Shown one piece after another: positions 23,515 to 32,792 of a stretch of DNA of 64,000 bases; position 1 is the first letter of the stretch, and every line of letters begins with the position of its first letter. The translations under genes were made by a program, and so were the position numbers. Under the pieces are notes generated by a model. The model had not been told where the DNA came from. It made no database searches and saw only the letters and a list, made by a program, of their open reading frames with translations. The DNA lies in the NCBI GenBank assembly GCA_030378005.1, contig JAUCGF010000074.1, positions 1 to 64,000 on the forward strand, read 5' to 3'. The stretch comes from Desulfococcaceae bacterium HSG9 (GTDB lineage: Bacteria > Desulfobacterota > Desulfobacteria > Desulfobacterales > JAUCGF01).

Positions 23515-24878
23515 GGAATTAATCTGACCATCCTTTTGAACAACATAACAGTTAGAAAAACAAACGCCAACAGATAAACAAGCACGGTTGACAATGCAAT
23601 CCCGGCAACGCCCATGAAATGCATGAAAATATAGTTAAAAAGGATATTCAACGGCAAACTGATCATCGTGGAAACCATCAAAATATGATTGCCTCGTAAG
23701 GCGGAAATTAAGCGTACTTCCATAATACTTAACAGATAAAAGGTGATTTGGAAACCATATATGCTGACGACCGTTGCGATCTGCCGCGTATCATGGATTG
23801 TAAAGGCGCCGCGTTCAAACAGAATCCTAACCAGCGGCAGGGAAAAATAATACAGCAGCGCAGTTACCGGAAGACTGAACAGAATGATCAAGCGGCTGTA
23901 GATTTTAAGCGTATCAATGATGCCCCGGCGATCTTGATTGGCAGCCATTTGGGAAAAATAGGGGAAAACAGCAGTTCCCAAAGCTCCGGAGCTGACAACC
24001 AAAACAAACATAACAATTTTATTGGCATAGCTTAAAGTCGATACGGAACCAGGGCCTAACATAGCGGCCATTGAATGATCAATCAGTTCGGTGCTGCCCA
24101 TCAAAATCGAACCGGCCGCCATGGGCGCAAATTGTCGGAGCACCTGTTTTAAATCCGCGCTCATGCCATGCCAGCGCGGCCAGACAGGCAGATTTTGGCG
24201 CCGGATGCCATCAGCCAGCACGACCATCTCAACAAATGAGCCGACTGCCATGCCCCACGCGAACGCATAAATCCCCCAATAGGGGGCCATTGTCAGCAAA
24301 AATCCGATTAATATGATCGATTTAATGGCCGGACTGAGCGCAGCGAGTTTGAATTTTTCCGCAGCATTAAGAACCGCGGCCCACATGCGCGCCAAACTGC
24401 TGAACAGCAGTGTCGGAATGAGGATAAAAAACAAAGAGCGGGTCAGTTGCAGTTTGAGGGGATTGAAGCCAGAACCAAAAATTGGAAGGAGATAAGAACC
24501 GGAGAGGGATAAGGCCAGTGTCAGAACGATAAGCAACGCCGCGCCAAGCATCATCACACTTGCAAAAAAGCGTTGGGAGGCGACCCGTTCTGATTCATCG
24601 GGTCCGCCATGATCATTTCTGACTTTAATATAGGCAGGAATAAAAGAGGTATGAAAAGCGCCGCTGAAAATATTGATCAAAAAGACTGGCACTATAAGAG
24701 CGATCAGCAAAGCATCCATCTCATCACCGGCACCAAACAGAGCGGCCGCCAAGAGATAGATCAGCGCGTCAACAGCCCTGACAATAAGTGACAGGCTGCC
24801 GACGGTCAGCATTGCTTTAAAAATTTTTGCGGTTACGGCAGAACCGGTTCCGCTGAAAAAGGTCAATTTGGAGTGCAA
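23511..24878 (-). CDS. MurJ/MviN-family lipid-linked oligosaccharide flippase
   Basis: 455 aa, a polytopic inner-membrane protein with about 12-14 helices. MVN features include AALFGAGDEMDALLIA near the start, FIPAYIKVR and the RxLFERGAF loop. MurJ flips lipid II, and paralogues inside polysaccharide loci, as here, are thought to export lipid-linked repeat units in place of Wzx. Coupled to the TylF-like gene by an ATGA overlap. Confidence 0.85.
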   Translation of the reverse strand: MHSKLTFFSGTGSAVTAKIFKAMLTVGSLSLIVRAVDALIYLLAAALFGAGDEMDALLIALIVPVFLINIFSGAFHTSFIPAYIKVRNDHGGPDESERVASQRFFASVMMLGAALLIVLTLALSLSGSYLLPIFGSGFNPLKLQLTRSLFFILIPTLLFSSLARMWAAVLNAAEKFKLAALSPAIKSIILIGFLLTMAPYWGIYAFAWGMAVGSFVEMVVLADGIRRQNLPVWPRWHGMSADLKQVLRQFAPMAAGSILMGSTELIDHSMAAMLGPGSVSTLSYANKIVMFVLVVSSGALGTAVFPYFSQMAANQDRRGIIDTLKIYSRLIILFSLPVTALLYYFSLPLVRILFERGAFTIHDTRQIATVVSIYGFQITFYLLSIMEVRLISALRGNHILMVSTMISLPLNILFNYIFMHFMGVAGIALSTVLVYLLAFVFLTVMLFKRMVRLIP

Positions 24879-24906
24879 GGCAATTGTCTGACGAAGATTT
24901 CATTCA

Positions 24907-27129
24907 TCATTCCGTATTCCCAACTACGCATTCCTCATTCATCAATTCAAGATATAACGATTCAATATTGCCTAACAATTGCTCCTGAGAATATTTTTGC
25001 ATTACAAATTGACGGGCATATTCAATATATCCGTTCTTGGCGTTATTATCCATAGCGACCATATATTTCAGTCCGCCAGCAAAGCCCGGAGCATCATTTT
25101 TATTACATAGTAACCCTCGCTGGCACACCCGAAAACCATTGGATGACGCCGTTTCATCCACTTCACCCAATAAATCAAGAACGCCTCCGGCTTCAGTGGC
25201 GATTACCGGTACGGATGCCGCCATGGCTTCGATAATTGAAACCGGTGTTCCCTCGTTTAACGATGTCATGGCCAAAATATCTAAATCGGCATATACGGAA
25301 GGGACATCACGCATCCATCCGCAAAAAATCACATCGTCACTCAAATTTAATTCGCGGCAATAAGTTTGTAATTCACTATTCAGTTCGCCATCGCCAACAA
25401 TAACAAATTTGACATTATTTTTTTTCTCTGCACGATTCAAATCTGAAAACAGCCGGGCGACGTCGAGAAACATGCGATGGTTTTTAATCGGCACCAAACG
25501 GCCGATAATACCGATTAGCAGGGCATCATCAGCAATTCCAAATTTTCTGCGGAAATTTCCTTTGAGCACACCTGTCTTTAGAAAGGGATGCAGGTCAAAC
25601 CCTAAAGAAATGGTTTTAACTTTACCGGACGGAGCAATTTTAAAGACATCAACAAGTTCTTCTTTTTGAGAATCGCTGATCGCAATAACCGCATCAGTCA
25701 TTTTGGCAAGCAAACGTTCAATACGAATAAATATCAGTGACCTTGATTCACTGAAATAATATCTGAAAATATGTCCGTGAAATGTATGAACTGTTTTGAT
25801 TCGCATACCAAACAAGAGATTATATAAAAATACAGCCAGCTTGGCGCTAAAGCCCGCTTTGGCGGTATGCGTATGAACAATATCCGGTTTTTTCATGTAA
25901 ATGATTTTTAGTATTTTTGAAAATGCGCGAATATCTTTTAGCAGGTTTAGCTCACGTTGCAGATCAGGGATAAAAATCAGATTTGTATCCGCAGGATCGA
26001 ACAAGTAACTCATATCACCTTCCTTGGGCGATATTTGCCCGGCAACAAGGGTGGATTCAAATCGACTGGGGTTTAAACCTTTGGTCAATAGATGAACATG
26101 AATCGCCGGGCCGCCAATATTCAAACGTGCGATAAGACGCAAAATTTGATATTTAGAGCGCTTTTCAGGATACCCCGCTTTTTCTTGGGTGTTTTTTTCC
26201 TGTGCTTGTCGAGCTGGTTGAACCTTGAGCCGAATGCGCGGTATGGAAAAAATAAGGACAATACATAACCTTAAAGCCAAACTCGCAATCACGAGACTAT
26301 TCACAATCCAATGAAACGATTTGCTATGTTTGGCAAAAAGCCGGTAACTGCTTTTATGAAATTCGATGAGAGTGCGGGGAATTAACTGTTTGCTACTAAC
26401 CCCCACATAATGGACTACGGAAGATTTGGGAAAATAAACCACTTTCCAACCGTCTTGCCACATCCTGCGACACCAATCGGCATCTTCCCAATACATAAAA
26501 AAACGCTCATCAAAATAGCCGACATCTTCAATCGCTTTTCTTCTGACAATCATGCATGCGCCTGACACCCAATCCACTTCCATCGGTGTGATACCATCAG
26601 ATTGTTTGGTTAAAAGATTGGCCGTTGTAATGGGATTGTTGGGGAACAATTTAGTAACCAACGTATTGCGTCCGAACAGTGCCGTAAGCGGTGTAGGAAA
26701 GGATCTGGCCGAACCTTGAACAGCGCCATCCGCATCATAAATACGCGGCCCGACAATACCGACATCAGGATGCGCCTGCATATAGTCAAAAATTGTACCG
26801 AAGGATTCATCAACAATGTAAGAATCAGGGTTTAACAGAACCGCATAAGGGGCGCTGCTTTGTTTAAGCGCTTTATTCACCGCTGCGCCAAATCCGATAT
26901 TGCAACTGTTTTTCGTGATGTGAACCTTTGGGAAAAGAGGGCCAACCCGATCAACTTCATCATTATCACTATTATCTTGCACAAATATATTCACCGACCA
27001 ATCCGAAAGGGCTTTATAAATGGTCTGAAGGCAGGGGATCAAATAATCCGTACTGTTATAGTTGACGATAATAATATCAATTTGGAATTCGGAATTCGGA
27101 ATTCGGCAATTTTTTTTGTGTCGCTGCAT
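24907..27129 (-). CDS. bifunctional glycosyltransferase: GT2 fused to GT4
   Basis: 740 aa from ATG 27129, one nt after the TAA of the preceding gene. The N-terminal GT2 domain (IIIVNYNS, the nucleotide-sugar site LLNPDSYI, and EDADWCRRMW) is followed by one hydrophobic stretch and a linker. A complete GT4/GT-B domain follows (RLNIGGPAIHVHLL start, HTHTAKAG, GRLVPIKNH, and the S-L-N-E-G-T-P-V-S-I-I-E-A-M-A signature). Starting at 27186 would add 19 residues translated from a palindromic repeat and overlap the previous gene by 56 nt. Even from 27129 the N-terminus contains repeat-derived CRIPNSEFQI. The C-terminus (MNEECVVGNTE) also falls in repeat-like sequence. It likely adds two successive sugars. 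Confidence 0.85.
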   Translation of the reverse strand: MQRHKKNCRIPNSEFQIDIIIVNYNSTDYLIPCLQTIYKALSDWSVNIFVQDNSDNDEVDRVGPLFPKVHITKNSCNIGFGAAVNKALKQSSAPYAVLLNPDSYIVDESFGTIFDYMQAHPDVGIVGPRIYDADGAVQGSARSFPTPLTALFGRNTLVTKLFPNNPITTANLLTKQSDGITPMEVDWVSGACMIVRRKAIEDVGYFDERFFMYWEDADWCRRMWQDGWKVVYFPKSSVVHYVGVSSKQLIPRTLIEFHKSSYRLFAKHSKSFHWIVNSLVIASLALRLCIVLIFSIPRIRLKVQPARQAQEKNTQEKAGYPEKRSKYQILRLIARLNIGGPAIHVHLLTKGLNPSRFESTLVAGQISPKEGDMSYLFDPADTNLIFIPDLQRELNLLKDIRAFSKILKIIYMKKPDIVHTHTAKAGFSAKLAVFLYNLLFGMRIKTVHTFHGHIFRYYFSESRSLIFIRIERLLAKMTDAVIAISDSQKEELVDVFKIAPSGKVKTISLGFDLHPFLKTGVLKGNFRRKFGIADDALLIGIIGRLVPIKNHRMFLDVARLFSDLNRAEKKNNVKFVIVGDGELNSELQTYCRELNLSDDVIFCGWMRDVPSVYADLDILAMTSLNEGTPVSIIEAMAASVPVIATEAGGVLDLLGEVDETASSNGFRVCQRGLLCNKNDAPGFAGGLKYMVAMDNNAKNGYIEYARQFVMQKYSQEQLLGNIESLYLELMNEECVVGNTE

Positions 27130-27176
27130 ATTATTTGTCTGGATTCGGCATTCCGAATTCAAAATTCCGAATTCGA
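27082..27176. repeat. two EcoRI-site-rich repeat copies at a gene junction
   Basis: 27082-27110 carries three tandem GGAATTC units and 27141-27176 carries a GGATTCGGCATTCCGAATTC-type unit plus AAAATTCCGAATTC. They encode the N-terminus of the GT2-GT4 protein (CRIPNSEFQI) and the C-terminus of the upstream glycosyltransferase (IRNFEFGMPNPDK). Confidence 0.8.
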
Positions 27177-28099
27177 CAGAATCCATCTCTGATTCCTTTA
27201 TAGATCATAACTATATTTGCGGATCGATCCGGAAAAAAAAGAACCACGAAAATCAGTTTCAATATCATTCTGACAAAGTCTTGAATGATCCACGCTGAAG
27301 GGCTATATGATTTTTTATACAAAATGATACGATTGCGCATCATATAATATTGTCGCAAAGGAGAGTGCTGGTAAATTCGCACGCCTTTGCCCAATTCAAT
27401 TTCCACCACTTTATCACCGAGATGATGTTCCAATACGGCGTTACATACGCCATATAGCCGGACGCCATACTGTCTGGCGCGAAAACCCCATTCAAGGTCC
27501 ACATTATCAATAAATAATGTTTCATCCATCAGCCCTGCCTGTTTGAGTACCGAAACAGGAATTAGCATACCTGAAGCGATTAAAAAATCGGTTTTTTGAT
27601 ATTGGTTGCCGGTTCCTTTCAAACAAACATCTCTTTTAATAAACCAATAGCCAAAACGTACAAAAGGAAAATCTTTGCCAATGCGCGGATCGAAAATGCG
27701 CGGCCCCACAACTACTGATTGGTCTCTATACCTTTCCAGTTTCAAAGATGCAAGTATCAAATTGGCGACCATATTTTTTGACGGAACGCTATCTTGATCC
27801 ATCAACAAAACATGGGAGGCGCCACGGCCTATCGCCCAAGAGATGCCTCTGTTTTGAGCAGCACCCACACCGGAATTAAAGCCCATCTCAATAATTTCAC
27901 ATTTATTTTGCACTTTCAACCATGCAATAAATTGGGGATCAGAATCATTGTCAACAACCACAATTTCACTTATCAGATGGTCTGGGGCCTGAGTAAAAAT
28001 AGCATTCAGAGTTTTTTCAAATGCGGTTTTTTGCGGATTATGCGTTACGATAATACAAAATATGGATATATCATCCAGAATGATGTTTTCAGGGTTCAT
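27131..28099 (-). CDS. GT2 glycosyltransferase, rhamnosyltransferase-like
   Basis: 322 aa. FCIIVTHNPQK and VVDNDSDP start a GT-A fold; LLMDQDS holds the metal/nucleotide site and DLEWGFRARQYG the later conserved helix, as in WbbL/RfbF rhamnosyltransferases. One or two hydrophobic helices follow near the end. The last residues (FEFGMPNPDK) derive from a palindromic repeat. The acceptor is unknown. Confidence 0.87.
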   Translation of the reverse strand: MNPENIILDDISIFCIIVTHNPQKTAFEKTLNAIFTQAPDHLISEIVVVDNDSDPQFIAWLKVQNKCEIIEMGFNSGVGAAQNRGISWAIGRGASHVLLMDQDSVPSKNMVANLILASLKLERYRDQSVVVGPRIFDPRIGKDFPFVRFGYWFIKRDVCLKGTGNQYQKTDFLIASGMLIPVSVLKQAGLMDETLFIDNVDLEWGFRARQYGVRLYGVCNAVLEHHLGDKVVEIELGKGVRIYQHSPLRQYYMMRNRIILYKKSYSPSAWIIQDFVRMILKLIFVVLFFPDRSANIVMIYKGIRDGFCRIRNFEFGMPNPDK

Positions 28100-28116
28100 A
28101 AAAAGGAAACCGCCAA

Positions 28117-29148
28117 TTAAAAAAATAATTTCAAATACAATTCCACTGGCGTAACTGCCCGGCCTTTGCGTTTCCGACTGCGCCGTAAAATCATCTCCAT
28201 CACTTCTTTTTCGGATTGACTGATTTTCAATAAAAGTGATTGACAGGAAACAGATTTCAGCATCAACGTTTTTTTCCGTTTACGCCACATCTTGGGAAAA
28301 TCGGAGACAGCGGTCAAAACCCCCCTGAAATAACTAGCTGACTGTTTGTTTGATACAACAAGACCGAACCAAAAGAAATGGTATAATATCAGTGACGGCA
28401 AAAATTTAAGGATCAAAATGGATGGATAGTTTTTAATCACCACATTAAACAGATTTTTAGTGGACAATCTGACTGTAAAAGGATTAAACACACTTCCGGT
28501 TGTAGCACTTCCGATATGATAGACTTTGGCGGCGGGTGCGTATAAACAAGTCAATCCTAAGAGGCTCGCACGCATATTAATATCCACATCTTCCAAATAC
28601 GCAAAAAAATCTTCATCAAAAAGACCAACCTCGTTAAAAAATGAGCGTCTGTACAGCGCCGCTCCGGCACATGCGCCAAAAACGGTTAATTGTCTGTCAT
28701 AGCGCCCATTATCATTATCCAAACTTCCTCGTTTGTAGCCAGCACCGGCTCTGAAAACGCCATCACCGGCACCATCCATTTTATCACGCTGATAATAATC
28801 AAGCATTTTGGGAGCGCAATACTGAACATCCTTTTCAACTTCAAGAACAGCGACGAGTTCCTTTAGAAAATAAGGATCAAGTTCTATATCATTATTCAAA
28901 AGACAAATATATTTGCTGTCAGCTTTTCGAATACCGCTGTTGATTGCGGCACTGAAACCTTTATTACAAGCAAACTGAATCAGAAGAACTGTCGGATATT
29001 CAGCCTTGATAAATTTGACAGACCCATCATCCGAGCCGTTATCCACGACAGTAACTGTAAAATTTTGAAATTGTTGTTTAAAGATTGAATCAAGGCAGGT
29101 TTTTAGAAATTTTTTGCCGTTTAAATTGGGGATGATGATAGTTACCAT
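28117..29148 (-). CDS. GT2 glycosyltransferase
   Basis: 343 aa. TIIIPNLNGKKFLKTCLDSI, VVDNGSDDGS, LLNNDIELD (metal site) and YLEDVDINMRA mark a GT2 of the rhamnosyl/mannosyl type. A hydrophobic segment near 240-265 suggests membrane association. Located 17 nt downstream of the methyltransferase gene start/stop pair on the same strand and in an obvious operon. Confidence 0.88.
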   Translation of the reverse strand: MVTIIIPNLNGKKFLKTCLDSIFKQQFQNFTVTVVDNGSDDGSVKFIKAEYPTVLLIQFACNKGFSAAINSGIRKADSKYICLLNNDIELDPYFLKELVAVLEVEKDVQYCAPKMLDYYQRDKMDGAGDGVFRAGAGYKRGSLDNDNGRYDRQLTVFGACAGAALYRRSFFNEVGLFDEDFFAYLEDVDINMRASLLGLTCLYAPAAKVYHIGSATTGSVFNPFTVRLSTKNLFNVVIKNYPSILILKFLPSLILYHFFWFGLVVSNKQSASYFRGVLTAVSDFPKMWRKRKKTLMLKSVSCQSLLLKISQSEKEVMEMILRRSRKRKGRAVTPVELYLKLFF

Positions 29149-29161
29149 AGTAAGAATGCTC

Positions 29162-29980
29162 TTAACGCTCCGGAGTTTTCTTTAACAAGATAATATCCTG
29201 GCCTCCCACCAAACCTTGCCGGCCGCTCCATCCGCCATAGAGAATTGGGGAAATTACGCTGAATCCGGATGCTATGAAAATCTTATTCAAATAGCTTTCT
29301 TGGTATGCGATTGCTTCTTCCAGATTTTCTTTATTAATAACACCATAATGTTTATTCACCAGTTTAAAATTGAAGCGGGAGTGCGGCATATTTTTTTCAG
29401 ATTCTGGATTTAAAATAAAAAATGACCCCAGAAATATGCCATCACTAACTAAAACACGCTGAATTTGTTTTAAATAATGAGAGACAGCATCTGGAAGCAT
29501 GTGTGTGAACACGGAAGTTGCAAAAGCAAAATTGAATGAATTACTTTTATAAGGAAAAATAAAATCATCCGCATTTAGTGTTCCATTTTTATTATATTCT
29601 TTATTATAAATATCCACATAACGAAATGCAAAACCGGGATATTTACGTGCAATTTTATAATTGCACCATTTAGGGCCATATTTGACTATATCAAACCCGT
29701 TATATCTTCCATTTTCATCAAGATAATCAATAAAATGAAGCGCCACTCTTCCGATGCCGCATCCAATATCCAGAATTTTATGATCAGGCTTCACTCCGCC
29801 ATGATTTTTTATTAAATCGAAATAGCCTTTACCAAGTCGGAGAAATTCTTCACCTCCTACATAATTGAAAAGCTGAGGCGGTGTTAAATCTTTATTCAAA
29901 TAACAATAATAATAGAACAACAGCCTCAAGATCAATTTGTTTTGTTTTCCTAATTCAATCAGTCTTTGTTTATAACTCAC
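29162..29980 (-). CDS. class I SAM-dependent methyltransferase
   Basis: 272 aa. ILDIGCGIGRVALHF is motif I, FDIVKYGPKW the acidic loop, and FAFATSVFTHM plus QIQRVLVSDG later motifs. Length and N-terminal helices (YYYCYLNKDLTPPQL) resemble methyltransferases of polysaccharide clusters. The substrate is probably a glycan or its lipid carrier. Confidence 0.85.
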   Translation of the reverse strand: MSYKQRLIELGKQNKLILRLLFYYYCYLNKDLTPPQLFNYVGGEEFLRLGKGYFDLIKNHGGVKPDHKILDIGCGIGRVALHFIDYLDENGRYNGFDIVKYGPKWCNYKIARKYPGFAFRYVDIYNKEYNKNGTLNADDFIFPYKSNSFNFAFATSVFTHMLPDAVSHYLKQIQRVLVSDGIFLGSFFILNPESEKNMPHSRFNFKLVNKHYGVINKENLEEAIAYQESYLNKIFIASGFSVISPILYGGWSGRQGLVGGQDIILLKKTPER

Positions 29981-30084
29981 TCTTTTCCTCGGCTCATTAC
30001 AATTGATAGGTTTTATTCAAAATAAAAATGAAAGAAATCTGTCATTAATGAAAACAGTTAGCCTCTCCCAAAATCGTTATTTGA

Positions 30085-31923
30085 CTATAACTGTAAAGAA
30101 AAATCTTCTCTGTCAAGTGTCAAATTAGGATTATAATAGGGATCACCCTTTGCTAAAACATCTTTCCATTCTGATTTTAAATAAAGCACTTCTTTTTCAA
30201 ACCGAGCCGCTTTTGCAGGTGTATCTTCGTATCCCCGGCTTGCAGATTCATGATGGTAAAACACCGCATACGGTGTATATACGATTAAATAGCCTTTGGC
30301 TCTTAGTTTCAGGCAAAAATCAACATCATTATACGCCTGTTTCAATTTTTCGTTAAAACCGCCGACTTCATTGAAAAGCGATGTTTCAGTCATCATGGCC
30401 GCCGCTGTTACCGCGCTGACATTATGGATAATCGAATTGCGACCGAAGTAGCCGTGATTATCTTCCGGGAATTTGTATGAATGATGTCCGGCCGCACGGT
30501 GAGCGCCGAGCCTCAAAATAATGCCGCAGTGTTGAATCGTATGATTACCATAAATTAACTTAGCACCAACCGCGCCAATCTTTTTTTTTTGAATATGTTC
30601 AGCCATGGCTCCGAGACTGTTCTTTTCTTTAAGTTCGCAATCATTGTTTAAAAAGAGTAAGACATCGCCATCGGCGAAACGGGCGGCTCGGTTATTGATA
30701 GCGGCAAAATTAAATTCATTGGTATCATTTAAAATGCTGATAAGGGGGTTGCCAGCCATCGCCTTTAAAGATTTAGCTGTTTCCTGTTTAACACTGTTAT
30801 TATTTATAATAATGATTTCATAATTCGGATAGGTGTTCAGGTTTAAAATACTATTGATACATTTTCTTAACAGACCAATCTGATCCTTCGTGGGAATCAG
30901 AATACTTATTTTGGGATGGCTCACGATTTCGTATTGTATTCGGTAAGAACCAAGCCATTTGCCTTCTTTTACTTCACAAGGAATCTTGCGACGCTGCATC
31001 GCTTGGGTTAACGCTTTTTGAGCGGCACTGTACGCATAGGTTTTGCTGTTTTCTTTCAATGCCACCGATCCCGGTATCTTACGCCAATGATACAATATTG
31101 TTGGAATATGATAGATATGATCTGTTTTTTCGGTGACTCTTAAAGCCAGATCGTAATCCTGACTGCCATCAAAGCCGGTGCGAAAACCACCGACACGATC
31201 AACAATTTTTTTTCGATAAACGCTAAAATGACCGGTGTACATACAGGATAACAACATATCCGGCGACCAGTCAGGCTTAAAAAACGGTTCACATCTTTTG
31301 CCGTTCAACCCGAGTTTATCTTCATCACTGTAAATCATATCCGCAGTCGGATGTTCATTCAGCAATTTTACAACTTCGTATAAAGCATCAATGCTAAGTT
31401 CATCATCGTGATCAAGTAAAGCGATAAACTCACCTTTGGCCATGGATAATGCTTCATCAGATGCCCCTGATATGCCCATATTCTGGTTAAGACTCATGAC
31501 TTTAATCCGAGAGTCTTTTTGCGAATAACTAACTAATGTCCTTTTAACAGACTTTTCACTTGAAGCATCATCAACAATACATAGCTCCCAATTTTGATAA
31601 AGCTGTCTTTGCACAGAATCAATCGCCTTACGCAACCAACGTAAAGGCGTGTTATAGACCGGCATGATAATGCTGATTTTATATTGATAGCGGAAAAGAA
31701 CAATCTGCTTATTTATCAGATTATAATCGGCAGTGCAGAATTTGTTTTGACTTATCCATCGTTCATAACGCCAGAGGCGATATTTCAATTTTTGATAAAA
31801 AGCAGATATGCCTTGTGTGGTTAAAACATCCAAAGCACGCTGAAACAGAAATTTTGTAATTTTGCTCCATGTAGCAAGGTTATAGATATAAGCCTTTAAT
31901 TTTGCAGGAGTGTGTTTATTCAA
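30085..31923 (-). CDS. tandem-domain GT2 glycosyltransferase
   Basis: 612 aa with two GT2 domains. The first (about 82-300) has ISIIMPVYNTPLRWL, VDDASS and LLDHDDEL. The second (about 335-580) has ISILIPTKDQIGLL, NNNS, FLNNDCEL and AYNDVDFCLKLRA. The arrangement matches O-antigen/rhamnan polymerising or dual-linkage transferases (RfbC-type). An N-terminal basic helix may bind membrane. About 100 AT-rich nt separate it from the next gene. Confidence 0.88.
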   Translation of the reverse strand: MNKHTPAKLKAYIYNLATWSKITKFLFQRALDVLTTQGISAFYQKLKYRLWRYERWISQNKFCTADYNLINKQIVLFRYQYKISIIMPVYNTPLRWLRKAIDSVQRQLYQNWELCIVDDASSEKSVKRTLVSYSQKDSRIKVMSLNQNMGISGASDEALSMAKGEFIALLDHDDELSIDALYEVVKLLNEHPTADMIYSDEDKLGLNGKRCEPFFKPDWSPDMLLSCMYTGHFSVYRKKIVDRVGGFRTGFDGSQDYDLALRVTEKTDHIYHIPTILYHWRKIPGSVALKENSKTYAYSAAQKALTQAMQRRKIPCEVKEGKWLGSYRIQYEIVSHPKISILIPTKDQIGLLRKCINSILNLNTYPNYEIIIINNNSVKQETAKSLKAMAGNPLISILNDTNEFNFAAINNRAARFADGDVLLFLNNDCELKEKNSLGAMAEHIQKKKIGAVGAKLIYGNHTIQHCGIILRLGAHRAAGHHSYKFPEDNHGYFGRNSIIHNVSAVTAAAMMTETSLFNEVGGFNEKLKQAYNDVDFCLKLRAKGYLIVYTPYAVFYHHESASRGYEDTPAKAARFEKEVLYLKSEWKDVLAKGDPYYNPNLTLDREDFSLQL

Positions 31924-32009
31924 GAAGTGAAGGCGGTTTTATAGGTGAATAAATGTTAAATCAAAAACGGATCATCCAGTGAAAAGCCAGAAACCAAATA
32001 TTTCTTGTT

Positions 32010-32792
32010 TTAAAGGTGCTTTGCCAGAGCATTTTTTCTCAAGCGTATGATTGTTTCAAATAACGAATTTCTTTTTCCAGTTATAGTTTTTGTAGCCGCC
32101 GATGAAATCAATAGTTTGCGGATTGAAGAAACCGGTTTGTTAATATCAAACGGCCCGTTTAATATTGATCCGTATCTTCCTAAGTATTTTTCATCACCAA
32201 TAAAAGGAAGCGGATCAGAGCCGGCTAAAACTGAAAATCCCTTTTTTACGGCTTTTCGCATCAACAGAGGCTCCTTCCACAATGTGGGTCTGAGAGATGT
32301 ATCACCAATCAGCATCTTGTCCGGGCTAAAAGAATTAATAAGCTCGCTTATGACATTTTTTCTTTTGAACATCCATTTACCCGGTGCCCAACTCAACACT
32401 GGCACACCGCCGGCGTCGGTAACAGCATTGAGCACATCTTGAGCGGGCAGATCGTCATCAATCGCCATATCCGTTGTTAAAGCAAGAATTTCAATACGTT
32501 CAGCGGATACAATCTGACGGCCGGGAAAAAGATATAAAACAGAATCATTTTTTTCGATCAGAACAAGGCCATCTTTTTCATCGAGAGGTTCAATTCGGAA
32601 GTCATCGCTTATAACTTTGACTGAACCGTCTCTGATACCGGCAAAATAATTGCAATCGCTACGTTCAGAAAAAAAAGCCGCTCTGGACGCAGCCGGAGCC
32701 AGTTTTTGCAGATTTAACCGCAGATTGTCAAATGCCGTGATCAAATCATAGCAGGGATAAAGATGTATGTGGGTATCGGCGATAAGTTTCAT
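32010..32792 (-). CDS. PHP-like metal-dependent hydrolase, function unknown
   Basis: 260 aa. ADTHIHLYPCYD at the start (D6, H8, H10) and LAGSDPLPF near the end suggest a PHP/amidohydrolase-like metal site. The middle part is divergent. Its ATG shares one nt with the pyruvyl transferase stop (TAATG), so the two are translationally coupled and probably work together. The substrate is unknown. Confidence 0.65.
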   Translation of the reverse strand: MKLIADTHIHLYPCYDLITAFDNLRLNLQKLAPAASRAAFFSERSDCNYFAGIRDGSVKVISDDFRIEPLDEKDGLVLIEKNDSVLYLFPGRQIVSAERIEILALTTDMAIDDDLPAQDVLNAVTDAGGVPVLSWAPGKWMFKRKNVISELINSFSPDKMLIGDTSLRPTLWKEPLLMRKAVKKGFSVLAGSDPLPFIGDEKYLGRYGSILNGPFDINKPVSSIRKLLISSAATKTITGKRNSLFETIIRLRKNALAKHL

